From Sphingopyxis bauzanensis (GTDB lineage Bacteria > Pseudomonadota > Alphaproteobacteria > Sphingomonadales > Sphingomonadaceae): a stretch of 64,000 bases of DNA. The position numbers were made by a program, and so were the translations under genes. Below are positions 25,878 to 34,714 of this stretch, one piece after another. The DNA lies in assembly GCF_002205675.1 (NCBI RefSeq), contig NZ_NISK01000001.1, positions 615,054-679,053 on the forward strand, read 5' to 3'. Position 1 is the first letter of the stretch. The number at the start of each line of letters is the position of its first letter. The notes under the pieces were generated by a model. That model was not told where the DNA came from, made no database searches, and saw only the letters and a program-made list of their open reading frames with translations.

Positions 25878-27173
25878 ATGGCGATTGTGCCGCACGATAG
25901 CGCGATGGATGCGGGCAGGGGAACCGAGCCGGGCGGCCATGTCGATGCCCCCGAGCTGCGCCTGTTCGTGATGGGCCTCTTCTTCATCTTCGGCGGCATC
26001 ACGTCATTGAACGATGTGCTGATCCCCAAACTCAAGGAGCTGTTCACGCTCAACTACACCCAGGCGATGTTGGTGCAGTTCTGCTTCTTCACCGCCTATC
26101 TGCTGATCGGTATCCCGGGGGCCAAGCTGGTCAAAAGGATCGGCTATATGCGCGGCGCGGTGGCCGGACTGGTGACGATGATGGTCGGTTGCCTGCTCTT
26201 CATCCCCGCATCGCAGACCGCCACTTACGGGCTGTTTCTCTTTGCGCTGTTCGTCCTCGCGAGCGGGGTGGTGATCGTGCAAGTCGTCGCCAACCCGCTG
26301 ATCTCGCTGCTCGGCAAGCCCCAGACTGCGCACAGCCGCCTGACCTTTGCGCAGGCGTTCAATTCGCTCGGTACCACCATCTTTCCGCTCGTCGGCGCGG
26401 GCCTGATCCTCGGTTCGCTCAAGGATGTATCGGCCGAGGATCTGTCGGGCACGGCGCTGGAGGCCTATCGCGTCGCCGAGAGCCAGGCGATCGTTCATGG
26501 CTATCTCGGGATCGCGGCGGCGCTCGCGGTCGTTGCCGTGGCGGTGTGGATGTTCCGGGGTCGGCTCAAGGACGAGAAGCATGAAGCCAGCAGCGGCTTT
26601 GCGGGCCTCGATCTTCTCAAGCGTCCGCGCTTCAGCTTTGGCGCGCTGTGCATCTTCCTTTACGTCGGCGCCGAGGTGTCGATCGGCTCGCTGGTCATCA
26701 ACTATCTCGCGCTCGAACGCGTGCTCGGCCAGCCCGAGTCCGCCATCGGCTGGATGATTGCGCTCTATTGGGGCGGCGCGATGCTCGGGCGCTTCATCGG
26801 CTCGGGTGTCATGTATCTGGGCGTCAGTCCCGGCAAATTGCTCGCGGCGGTGGCGGTCGGCGCTATCACGCTGATCCTCGTCTCCGCCAGCAGCAGCGGG
26901 ACCGTCGCGGCCTATTCGCTGCTCGCGATCGGCCTGACCAATGCGATCATGTTCCCGACGATCTTCAGCCTCGCGTCCGAAAAGCTTGGACCCCGCGCGG
27001 CCGACGGGTCGGGCATCATCAACATCGCGATCTTCGGCGGCGCCGTCGTCCCACTCGCGACCGGTGTGCTCGCCGACCTGACCGGCAGTCTTGCGTTCGC
27101 GTTGTTGTTGCCTGCCCTTTGCTATGCGGTGATCGCATGCTTCGGCTATTATGCGAGGCGCCCGGCGCTGTAG
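25878..27173 (+). CDS. FucP/GluP-type sugar MFS transporter
   Basis: 431 residues and 12 hydrophobic segments. The opening FFIFGGITSLNDVLIPKL and QFCFFTAYLLIGIPGAKLV are hallmarks of the glucose/galactose/fucose-proton symporter family, as are VQVVANPLISLLG and LTFAQAFNSLGTT. The start MAIVPHD has GAGGGAGA upstream. It is the likely uptake route for glucose made by GH3 and lies 117 bases after the first MFS gene. Family is certain; glucose as substrate is inferred. Confidence 0.92.
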   Translation: MAIVPHDSAMDAGRGTEPGGHVDAPELRLFVMGLFFIFGGITSLNDVLIPKLKELFTLNYTQAMLVQFCFFTAYLLIGIPGAKLVKRIGYMRGAVAGLVTMMVGCLLFIPASQTATYGLFLFALFVLASGVVIVQVVANPLISLLGKPQTAHSRLTFAQAFNSLGTTIFPLVGAGLILGSLKDVSAEDLSGTALEAYRVAESQAIVHGYLGIAAALAVVAVAVWMFRGRLKDEKHEASSGFAGLDLLKRPRFSFGALCIFLYVGAEVSIGSLVINYLALERVLGQPESAIGWMIALYWGGAMLGRFIGSGVMYLGVSPGKLLAAVAVGAITLILVSASSSGTVAAYSLLAIGLTNAIMFPTIFSLASEKLGPRAADGSGIINIAIFGGAVVPLATGVLADLTGSLAFALLLPALCYAVIACFGYYARRPAL

Positions 27174-27313
27174 CCCGCCCGCGCCGTGCATTTGTGGTTT
27201 GCGTCCGACATCCGCATGTGAGGCATAGTGCATGTAGAGGTGGCGCCTTTGTAACGTTGCCACACATTGCGGTGAATTTGGAAAAATGACGTAGGCGCGA
27301 CTATGGTTCGTGA

Positions 27314-28072
27314 ATGTCATTCTCAAAACCAGCCAGCGCCAGCCGGTTGGCGTCCCCCGCGCCCCTGAACGCGTTGAACGCCAGCCTTCTGCTCGATTTC
27401 GACGGGACGCTTGTCGACCTTGTCGACCGTCCAGACGCGGTCGTTGCGGACCTGCCCCTCAAAGCCCTTCTCGACCAATTGGCCGGAACCTTCGAAGGGC
27501 GCATAGCTTTGGTAAGTGGGCGCTCGATCGCGCAGCTAACGGGCTTCTTTGGTCAACCCTTGATCGAGTTCGGTTGTGTCGGGAGCCACGGCGCGGAAGT
27601 ACAGGTTGGCGGGTTGCGGGCTGCGCCCGTTCGTCCCGCCGCTCTGAGCGTGGTTGAGCAAGCAATGATGTCGGCGTTTGGAAAGACGGAAGGTATCATC
27701 GTCGAAACCAAATCGCACGGTGTTGCGCTGCACTATCGCCTCGTGCCTGCGGCCGAATCGAAGGTTCGGGAATTGGCCGCCCGGCTTGCCCAGTCGAGTG
27801 GATTAATGATTCAGGAAGGCAAGATGATGATCGAACTTCGCGCTTCCGGGCATGACAAGGGGACCGGGATTGTCGATTTGATGGCGCATGCCCCCTTCTT
27901 GGGTACGCGCCCGATCTTCATCGGTGACGATCTTACCGACGAAGCCGGCTTTGCAGCCGTCGAACGGATGGGCGGATTCGGCATTCTGGTCGGGACGGAA
28001 CGGCCAACCGCTGCACGCTATCGGCTCGATAATGTAGCCGCTGTGCGCAGCTGGCTGGGGGAAGCGACATGA
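27314..28072 (+). CDS. otsB: Trehalose-6-phosphate phosphatase
   Basis: A 252-residue HAD hydrolase that turns trehalose-6-phosphate into trehalose. HAD motif I is LLLDFDGTLVDL (two Asp near residues 28-30), motif II is LVSGRS, and motif IV is IFIGDDLTDEAGF. GCVGSHGAE and LRASGHDKGTGI are specific to the OtsB family. It heads a three-gene operon and overlaps the next gene by 4 bases (ATGA). No strong RBS is visible before the ATG. Confidence 0.93.
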   Translation: MSFSKPASASRLASPAPLNALNASLLLDFDGTLVDLVDRPDAVVADLPLKALLDQLAGTFEGRIALVSGRSIAQLTGFFGQPLIEFGCVGSHGAEVQVGGLRAAPVRPAALSVVEQAMMSAFGKTEGIIVETKSHGVALHYRLVPAAESKVRELAARLAQSSGLMIQEGKMMIELRASGHDKGTGIVDLMAHAPFLGTRPIFIGDDLTDEAGFAAVERMGGFGILVGTERPTAARYRLDNVAAVRSWLGEAT

Positions 28073-29865
28073 CCGCAACGCTCGACCTTTGGCCGATCGG
28101 AAATTGTCAGGTCTCGGCACTCGTTGATCGCGCCGGCCGTTTCGTCTGGGGCTGTACGCCGCGGGTCGATGGCGACCCCGCCTTCTGCTCATTGCTCGAC
28201 GACGCGCCGCCCGCCGGCGAACAGGCTTTCGGCTTTTGGGAAATCGATCTCGACGGTGTCGTCGAAACGCATCAATCCTATCTTCGTAACACGCCGGTGC
28301 TTGTCACCCGGCACGTCGACGAGCGCGGCAATTCGATCGAGGTCATCGATTTTTGTCCGCGCTTCAAGCGCAGCGGCAGAATGTACCGCCCCGTCGCGTT
28401 CGCCCGTATCGTTCGCCCGCTGTCGGGAAGCCCGCGCATCCGGGTGCGCCTGCGTCCGGCGCGCCAGTGGGGCGCGTCGCGCGCGCCGACAACGCGCGGC
28501 TCAAACCATATCCGCTATCAGGTGGATAGCAGCGTGTTACGACTTTCGACCACCGCGGCGATCGGTTGGCTCGAAGACGAGCGCCTGTTTCGCGTTGAGC
28601 GGCCACTCTATTTTTTCCTCGGCCCCGATGAGAGCTTCGTCGGCGAAATTGGCAGCAGTTTGGAATCGATGCTCGATCAAACCGTCGACGAGTGGCGGAA
28701 CTGGGTTCGCGGCCTCGCAACGCCCTATGAGTGGCAGGAGGCCGTCATTCGCTCGGCGATCACGCTCAAGCTGTGCCAGCATGAGGAGACCGGCGCGATC
28801 GTCGCGGCGCTGACCACCTCGATCCCCGAACATGCAGGGTCGGGGCGCAATTGGGACTATCGCTACTGCTGGGTGCGCGACGCCTATTATACCGTGCAGG
28901 CGCTCAACCGGCTGGGCGCACTCGACGTGCTCGAGGGCTATCTCGAATATCTGCGCAATATCGTCGACAACGCCGCCAGCGGTCACATCCAGCCGCTCTA
29001 CGGCGTGGGCGGCGAAGCGACACTGGTCGAGCGCGAAGCCAAGGCGCTCAGCGGCTATCGCGGCATGGGTCCGGTTCGTGTCGGCAATCAGGCCTATGAG
29101 CAGATCCAGCACGATGCCTATGGTCAGATCATCCTCTCCAACGCCCAGGCCTTCTTTGACCATCGCTTGCTGCGCGTCGCAGGCGTCGAGGATTTCGCGG
29201 CGCTGGAACCGGTCGGCGAGCGTGCCTGGGAAAATTTCGACAAGCCCGACGCGGGGCTTTGGGAGCTGCGCACCAAAAGCCACGTTCACACCTATTCGGC
29301 CGCCATGTGCTGGGCCGCCTGCGACCGGCTGGCGAACGCCGCCGATGTGCTGGGGCTCGCGGACCGGCACGCCTTCTGGAGCGACCGCGCGGCCAAGATG
29401 CGGCTGCGGATCGAACAGGCGGCCTGGCGGGCGGACAGCGATCGCTTGTCCGCAACCTTTGCGGGCGACGATCTTGACGCGAGCCTCCTGCAACTGCTCG
29501 ATCTCAGATTTCTTGCCCCCGACGACCCACGCTTTCTGGGGACGCTGGCGGCGGTCGAGAACGGCCTGCGGCGCGGGTCGCATATGTTGCGCTATGCGAT
29601 CGAGGATGATTTCGGACTGCCGCACACCGCATTCAATGTCTGTACCTTCTGGCTGATCGAGGCTTTGCATTTCACCGGCCGTGACGCCGATGCGCGCTTG
29701 CTGTTCGATGAGATGCTCTCGCGCCGGACGCCAGCAGGGCTTCTGTCCGAAGACATCGATCCGGTTACGGGCGAGCTGTGGGGCAATTACCCCCAAACCT
29801 ATTCGCTGGTTGGGCTCATCAACTGCGCCGTGCTGCTCAGCAAGCCATGGAGTGCGATCCGATGA
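28069..29865 (+). CDS. Glycoside hydrolase family 15 (glucoamylase/trehalase-like)
   Basis: A 598-residue cytoplasmic protein: no signal peptide. An N-terminal beta-rich domain (to about 230) precedes an alpha/alpha-toroid with GRNWDYRYCWVRDAYYT, EATLVEREAKALSGYRGMGPVRVGNQA-type segments (here GYRGMGPVRVGNQAYEQIQ), and the C-terminal LLSEDIDPVTGELWGNYPQ with a catalytic-type Glu. GH15 members of this form act on starch-type oligomers or trehalose. Its place between otsB and otsA, with 4-base overlaps on both sides, makes a role in trehalose turnover plausible. Confidence 0.9.
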   Translation: MTATLDLWPIGNCQVSALVDRAGRFVWGCTPRVDGDPAFCSLLDDAPPAGEQAFGFWEIDLDGVVETHQSYLRNTPVLVTRHVDERGNSIEVIDFCPRFKRSGRMYRPVAFARIVRPLSGSPRIRVRLRPARQWGASRAPTTRGSNHIRYQVDSSVLRLSTTAAIGWLEDERLFRVERPLYFFLGPDESFVGEIGSSLESMLDQTVDEWRNWVRGLATPYEWQEAVIRSAITLKLCQHEETGAIVAALTTSIPEHAGSGRNWDYRYCWVRDAYYTVQALNRLGALDVLEGYLEYLRNIVDNAASGHIQPLYGVGGEATLVEREAKALSGYRGMGPVRVGNQAYEQIQHDAYGQIILSNAQAFFDHRLLRVAGVEDFAALEPVGERAWENFDKPDAGLWELRTKSHVHTYSAAMCWAACDRLANAADVLGLADRHAFWSDRAAKMRLRIEQAAWRADSDRLSATFAGDDLDASLLQLLDLRFLAPDDPRFLGTLAAVENGLRRGSHMLRYAIEDDFGLPHTAFNVCTFWLIEALHFTGRDADARLLFDEMLSRRTPAGLLSEDIDPVTGELWGNYPQTYSLVGLINCAVLLSKPWSAIR

Positions 29866-31229
29866 GCCGGTTGATTGTCATATCGAACCGTGTGTCAGCC
29901 CCAACGGCGGACCAGCCTGGGGCGCAGGGTGGGCTTGCGGTCGCCCTCACCGCGGCGCTGCGTGAGGCCGACGGAATCTGGTTCGGCTGGTCGGGCGAAA
30001 CCGGAGAGACGGTTGCCCCCAAGTTCGAAACTTATGACGGGGTCACGTCCGCGACGATCGATCTGCCCGAGCAGGACGTTGAGGAATATTATGACGGCTA
30101 TGCCAATCGGACCTTGTGGCCGCTGTTCCACTACCGTCTCGGCCTGACCGAATTCGAACGCGATTTTCAGGGCGGCTACGAGCGCGTCAACCGCCTGTTC
30201 GGCGAGTTCATCGGCCCGCATATCCTGCCGGACGACCTGATCTGGGTGCATGATTATCACATGATCCCGCTCGGTTGGGTGCTCCGCCAGCGCGGCCTGA
30301 CCAATCGCCTGGGCTTTTTTCTGCATATCCCCTGGCCGCCGACGCGCCTGCTCACCGCCTTGCCCGACCATCGGCGTCTGGTCGAAGCCCTGTTCGCTTA
30401 CGATGTCATTGGCTTTCAAACACAGGAATGGCTCGAAACCTTCCACGACTATGTCGTTACCCAAATGGGCGGGTCGATCCACGATGATGGTTCGATCACG
30501 GTTGGCGGCCGCACCATCTGCGCCATCGCCTGTCCGATTGGCATCGACGCCCGCGAATTCATCGCCGGGGCGAGCAGCCCGCAGGCTGTCGCGACGCATC
30601 GCCGGATGATCGAAAGCTCGATCGGGCGCAGCCTGATCGTCGGCGTCGATCGGCTCGATTATTCCAAAGGCCTCGAAGAACGCTTTAACGGCTATCAGCG
30701 TTATCTAGAAACAAGGCCCGAAGCGCGCGCTGTGGTTTATTTGCTCCAGATTGCGCCACCGTCGCGCGCTTCGGTTCAAAGCTATCAGGACATTCGCGCG
30801 CAGCTCGATGCGCTGTCGGGCCGTATCAACGGCGCCTTCGCCGACATCGATTGGGTGCCGCTGCGCTACGTCAACCACGGCTATCCTCGCGACGTGCTGG
30901 CGGGCGTTTACCGGGCGGCCCGCATCGGCCTGGTAACGCCGCTGCGCGACGGTATGAACCTGGTCGCCAAGGAATATGTCGCCGCCCAAGACCCGGAAAA
31001 CCCAGGGGTGCTGATCTTGTCGCGCTTCGCCGGCGCCGCGACCCAGCTCGACCAGGCACTGCTGGTAAACCCCTATAGCCCCGATGACATTGCCGATGCC
31101 ATCGAACGGGCTCTTGCCATGTCCAGAGAAGAACGTTTGGCCCGCTGGAAACCAATGTTCGCCAATATTTGCAACGAGGACGTCAACTGGTGGCGCGAGC
31201 AGTTTACCGCCCGTCTTGGGGGCGCGTGA
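29862..31229 (+). CDS. otsA: Trehalose-6-phosphate synthase
   Basis: A 455-residue GT20 enzyme that joins UDP-glucose and glucose-6-phosphate. It starts at MSRLIVISNRV, overlapping the GH15 stop by 4 bases. Motifs: GGLAVAL (UDP-glucose loop), WFGWSGE, VHDYHMIPLG, FFLHIPWPP, GVDRLDYSKGLEERF, LRDGMNLVAKEYVAAQ, LVNPYSPDDIADAI. With otsB it makes trehalose, an osmolyte. Last gene of the island; the displaced tRNA half lies 190 bases on. Confidence 0.95.
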   Translation: MSRLIVISNRVSAPTADQPGAQGGLAVALTAALREADGIWFGWSGETGETVAPKFETYDGVTSATIDLPEQDVEEYYDGYANRTLWPLFHYRLGLTEFERDFQGGYERVNRLFGEFIGPHILPDDLIWVHDYHMIPLGWVLRQRGLTNRLGFFLHIPWPPTRLLTALPDHRRLVEALFAYDVIGFQTQEWLETFHDYVVTQMGGSIHDDGSITVGGRTICAIACPIGIDAREFIAGASSPQAVATHRRMIESSIGRSLIVGVDRLDYSKGLEERFNGYQRYLETRPEARAVVYLLQIAPPSRASVQSYQDIRAQLDALSGRINGAFADIDWVPLRYVNHGYPRDVLAGVYRAARIGLVTPLRDGMNLVAKEYVAAQDPENPGVLILSRFAGAATQLDQALLVNPYSPDDIADAIERALAMSREERLARWKPMFANICNEDVNWWREQFTARLGGA

Positions 31230-31418
31230 GTGTGAGAGCTCGGGAGAGAGTTCGTTGTGCCGCGGCAGCGGCGACATCATGCTAAGTGCAATATCACGCC
31301 ACAGCTGGTGTAATGGGCGGGGCAATTGACGTGACATCGTCCGCTGTGGAAACATCTTTTCTCATAGCTGCTCGCCGGCAAGCGGCCAGTTCCGCACTTG
31401 CGACGCGGACACTTGGTT

Positions 31419-31460
31419 CGAAGGCAGAGGCCAAGGGTTCAAAGCCCTTCGGGTGCGCCA
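31419..31460 (+). repeat. Native 3' half of the split tRNA-Arg(CCG), right island border
   Basis: CGAA then GGCAG (31423-31427), AGGCC, T-arm AAGGG-TTCAAAG-CCCTT, CGGGTGC, G, CCA (31458-31460). GGCAG and CGGGTGC pair perfectly with the 5' half at 13276-13314. Direct-repeat partner of 16411-16452. Confidence 0.9.
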
Positions 31461-31468
31461 TTTCTCTT

Positions 31469-31774
31469 TCATCGATATTCGTACCGCGCGCCGTGCGCTA
31501 TTCGCGCGGCCGCCGCCCTGCGGCGCATGCGTGTCGCTTTGTTCGCCGGCTCGCAAACGGCGCTGGCGACCAGCACGCTTTCGCGCAGTTTTGCGGCAAT
31601 GATCACAGCTGTTTGCGCATCGAGATCGTCCAGCGCGGTTTCAATATGAATAAGGCCGCCGCGTAGCTGCGCCGACATCATCGAAGGGATCAGCGATCGT
31701 TGCGCAAAGATACCGGCGATGCGCGGTAGCGTCTGCGCGTCAGGAACCGCGACGATCCGGAAACAGTGGCTCAC
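31469..31774 (-). CDS. Small ACT-like domain protein
   Basis: 101 residues. The first 75 (MSHCFRIVAVPDAQTLPRIA, SLIPSMMSAQLRG, LIHIETALDDLD) fit the beta-alpha-beta-beta-alpha-beta order of ACT domains, which bind amino acids; the tail is Arg/Ala-rich. The start overlaps the dehydrogenase stop in ATGA, so the two are translated together. It may be an amino-acid sensor for the dehydrogenase. The stop lies 9 bases from the tRNA border, so the tail could have been altered by the insertion. Family call is moderate. Confidence 0.6.
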   Translation of the reverse strand: MSHCFRIVAVPDAQTLPRIAGIFAQRSLIPSMMSAQLRGGLIHIETALDDLDAQTAVIIAAKLRESVLVASAVCEPANKATRMRRRAAAARIAHGARYEYR

Positions 31775-32823
31775 GCCGCGAGGCGCCCTGCCGATGCGAT
31801 CAGGCGCTCGGCAGTTTCGTCGGCGGCGGTGGCGGGGGAGATGTCGCGGCGGGCCGCTTCCTCCAGAATCGCGGTGACGCGCGGGCCGATCTGGGCGACA
31901 CGGCTCGCGACGCTCGCGGCGCTCTCGCCCAGATATTCGGCCGACACGCTGATGATGCCCCCCGCGTTGGCGACATAGTCGGGGACATAGGTGATCCCGT
32001 GCTCGCGGAGCATGCCCGCGATTTCAGGCGTCGCGAGCTGGTTGTTGGCGCCGCCGCAGACGAGCTTCGCCTTCATCGCCGCGACGGTTGGTTTATCGAG
32101 CACGCCGCCGAGCGCGCAGGGGACGAAGACGTCGGCCTCGACCGATGCGATCGCATCGGCGCTGACGACGCGCGCGCCAAGGATCGTGGCGAGCCGGTCG
32201 CGGCGGCCGGGTGCGACATCGGCGATGACCAATCGTGCGCCTGCATCAGCAAGGCGGCGGCACAGCTCGCCGCCGACACTGCCGGTCCCCTGCACCGCGA
32301 CGGTGAGCCCCTTGAGATCCGAGCCGAGCGCGAAGGCTGCGCTGGCCTCGATCGCGCCGAACACGCCTTGCGCGGTCCATGGCGACGGATCGCCGCCTGC
32401 CGCCGCGCCGACCGCGGCCAGCCCGGCGACATGGCGGGTCTCGCGCGCCACCTCTTGCATGTCGGCGACGGTCGTTCCGACGTCCTCGGCGGTGACATAA
32501 CGGCCGCCTAGCGCCGCGACGGCGCGGCCAAAGGCTTGGAACAGCGCGGCGCGGTCGAACGGTCCGTCGGGACGACGCAGCACCGCTTTGGCGCCGCCAA
32601 AGGGCAGTCCCGCCATGGCGTTTTTGTAGCTCATTCCTTCGGCGAGCCGGAAGGCGTCGGTGAACGCCTGATCGAGGTCGGGATAGTGCCACAGGCGGCA
32701 GCCACCCGCGCCCGGCCCCAATGTCGTCGAATGGACGACGATGATGCCGTCGAGCCCGGCGCTCTTGTCCTCCAGACGGACGGTTTCGAGCGCGGGCAAG
32801 CGACCTGAAAATTGCACAACCAT
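31771..32823 (-). CDS. Glu/Leu/Phe/Val dehydrogenase family amino-acid dehydrogenase
   Basis: A 350-residue NAD-dependent enzyme that deaminates an amino acid to its 2-oxo acid. The catalytic region is GMSYKNAMAGLPFGGAK (Lys67 and Lys79), the Rossmann motif is VQGTGSVGG, and CGGANNQL and VPDYVANAGG match the leucine/phenylalanine branch rather than glutamate dehydrogenases. Length suits that branch. It is divergent from an Lrp-type regulator, a usual arrangement for amino-acid-induced catabolism. Exact substrate not settled. Confidence 0.92.
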   Translation of the reverse strand: MVVQFSGRLPALETVRLEDKSAGLDGIIVVHSTTLGPGAGGCRLWHYPDLDQAFTDAFRLAEGMSYKNAMAGLPFGGAKAVLRRPDGPFDRAALFQAFGRAVAALGGRYVTAEDVGTTVADMQEVARETRHVAGLAAVGAAAGGDPSPWTAQGVFGAIEASAAFALGSDLKGLTVAVQGTGSVGGELCRRLADAGARLVIADVAPGRRDRLATILGARVVSADAIASVEADVFVPCALGGVLDKPTVAAMKAKLVCGGANNQLATPEIAGMLREHGITYVPDYVANAGGIISVSAEYLGESAASVASRVAQIGPRVTAILEEAARRDISPATAADETAERLIASAGRLAA

Positions 32824-32943
32824 GACGGCCTCCTGTTCTGCGCCACTTATGGCAGAGGGGCCGAGGTCAATCTTGCTCGATATTTCGACTTTTTGCCGCT
32901 ATGTCGGTCAATATAACTCAGATACTCGCCTATTGAGGTTGAA

Positions 32944-33408
32944 ATGACCGATCTGGATCCTTTCGAGAAAAATATCATTCGCGAGCTGCAACGCGACGCC
33001 AGCCTGACCACTGCCGAGCTTGCCGAGCGCGTCGGGCTGTCGCCGTCGCCATGCTGGCGGCGCATCGACCGGCTCGAACGCGATGGCTATATCAAGGGGC
33101 GGGTGGCGGTGATCGACCGGCGCAAGGTCGGGCTGCACGCGCATATTTTTGCGCAGGTCAAACTCAACGCCCACGGCCGCGCCAACCTCGACGAATTCAG
33201 CGACGCGATCGCGGCCTTTCCCGAAGTGCTCGGCGCTTATGTGCTGATGGGCAATATGGACTTCATGCTGCGCATCGTCGCCAAGGACATCGACGCCTAT
33301 GAGGCGTTCTTCTTCGAGAAGTTGAGCAAGCTGCCCGGAGTGCAGGAAATCAATTCGACGGTGGCGCTGTCGGAGATCAAGTCGACGAACGAGCTGCCGA
33401 TTATCTAG
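32944..33408 (+). CDS. Lrp/AsnC family transcriptional regulator
   Basis: 154 residues: an N-terminal winged HTH (LDPFEKNIIRELQRDASLTT, ERVGLSPSPCWRRIDRLE) followed by a RAM effector domain (VLGAYVLMGNMDFMLRIV, SKLPGVQEINSTVALSEIK). It faces the amino-acid dehydrogenase across 120 bases of relatively AT-rich DNA and probably regulates it in response to an amino acid. Starts with ATG at 32944. Confidence 0.93.
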   Translation: MTDLDPFEKNIIRELQRDASLTTAELAERVGLSPSPCWRRIDRLERDGYIKGRVAVIDRRKVGLHAHIFAQVKLNAHGRANLDEFSDAIAAFPEVLGAYVLMGNMDFMLRIVAKDIDAYEAFFFEKLSKLPGVQEINSTVALSEIKSTNELPII

Positions 33409-33517
33409 GGTTCGATAGGTCGCTTGGCTAAGGTGACCAGTTTGACTCGCGCCGCCGGGTGCGCCAGATGCCCCGGCATGGCGGTTTCGGCCAAACATGG
33501 GAGGGAAGCAGCACCAC

Positions 33518-34714
33518 ATGTACGACCTGCTGACCGGCCTGTCGGTGATCGAAGCCTCATCCTTCGTCGCCTCGCCCACCGCCGGGCTCTATTGCGCGCA
33601 AATGGGGGCCGAAGTGATCCGCGTCGACCAGATCGGCGGCGGTCCTGACTATCGCCGCTGGCCAGTAACCGCGGGCAATGACTCGCTCTACTGGGAAAAT
33701 CTCAACCGCGCCAAAAAGTCGGTCGCGCTTGATTTGGTTCGGCCCGAGGGCCGCGATCTGTTGCAGGCGCTGGTGCGCGCGACGGGCCAGTTCATCACCA
33801 ACTTCCCGGTCGGCGGTTTCTTGTCGCATGATGTACTCGCCGCGGAACGCCCCGACCTGATCACCGTCCGCATCATGGGCTGGGCCGACGGCGCGCCCGC
33901 GCTCGATTATACCGTCAACAACAGCGTCGGTTATCCGATGCTCACTGGTACCGGCCCCGCGCCGGTCAACCATGTGCTGCCCGCATGGGATTTGCTCAGC
34001 GGCGCTTACGCCGCATTTGCGCTGCTCGCCGCGATCCAGCGGCGGACGGCAACCGGCGCGGGCGGCGAGGTGCGGGTTCCGCTATCTGATGTCGCGATCG
34101 GCACCGTCGCCAATCTCGGCGGGGTGGCAGAGGTGCTGTATTCGGGCGCCAACCGCCCGCGGCTCGGCAATGCGGTCTATGGCCTGTTCGGGCGCGATTT
34201 TGTGACCGCCGACGGCCAGCGGACGATGATCGTCGTCGTGACGGCGCGGCAATGGGCCAATCTGGTCGCGGCGCTGGATCTGGGTGGGGCGATCGCAGCG
34301 GTCGAATCGGCGCGCGGGGTGTCTTTTGCGACCGACGACGGTCTGCGCTTCACCCATCGTGACGCGCTGTATCCGCTGTTCGAACGCGCCATCTCTGGCC
34401 GAAGTCATGCCGACCTCGCTGCCGCATTCGATGCGGGGGGAATAGTCCATTCGCCCTATCGCACGATGCTCGACGCCGTGCAGGATCCGGGGCTGGTCGC
34501 GAGCAACCCCATCTTTGGGCAGGCCGACAACCCCAGCGGTTTCGCCTATCCCGCCGCGGGCGCCTTTGCGACCTTGCCGCAGGACGCGCGCCAGCCGCCG
34601 TGCCCCGCGCCGCGCAATGGTCAGCATAGCGAAGAAATTTTGGCGGACCGCCTTTCGCTGCCACCCGGCGAGATTGCTCGGCTGATCGATGCCGGTATCG
34701 TCGGGGTGGTCTGA
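33518..34714 (+). CDS. CaiB/BaiF class III CoA-transferase
   Basis: 398 residues from MYDLLTGLSVIEASSFVA; an ATG at 33497 in frame is possible, but GGGAGGG lies between the two and favours the later one. The family start, GAEVIRVDQIGGG, NLNRAKKSVALDL and ITNFPVGG are clear. At the catalytic Asp place the text is EVRVPLSDVAIG, with Asp kept. It is followed by a thiolase and an acyl-CoA dehydrogenase, so it probably activates an acid by CoA transfer for beta-oxidation. Substrate unknown. Confidence 0.9.
   Translation: MYDLLTGLSVIEASSFVASPTAGLYCAQMGAEVIRVDQIGGGPDYRRWPVTAGNDSLYWENLNRAKKSVALDLVRPEGRDLLQALVRATGQFITNFPVGGFLSHDVLAAERPDLITVRIMGWADGAPALDYTVNNSVGYPMLTGTGPAPVNHVLPAWDLLSGAYAAFALLAAIQRRTATGAGGEVRVPLSDVAIGTVANLGGVAEVLYSGANRPRLGNAVYGLFGRDFVTADGQRTMIVVVTARQWANLVAALDLGGAIAAVESARGVSFATDDGLRFTHRDALYPLFERAISGRSHADLAAAFDAGGIVHSPYRTMLDAVQDPGLVASNPIFGQADNPSGFAYPAAGAFATLPQDARQPPCPAPRNGQHSEEILADRLSLPPGEIARLIDAGIVGVV

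Larger units (their letters stand above)
13315..31422. mobile_element. Genomic island in tRNA-Arg(CCG), composite of about 3.1 kb and 15.0 kb
   Basis: The interval separates the two halves of one tRNA gene. A second tRNA 3' half at 16411-16452 divides it in two. The left part has an integrase pseudogene, hipB-hipA, an orphan gene and an intact tRNA-Arg on the other strand. The right part has a serine-recombinase relic and a carbohydrate locus, and is flanked by 46-base direct repeats with 42 matches. No intact integrase, conjugation or phage gene was seen, so the island looks immobile now. Confidence 0.8.
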
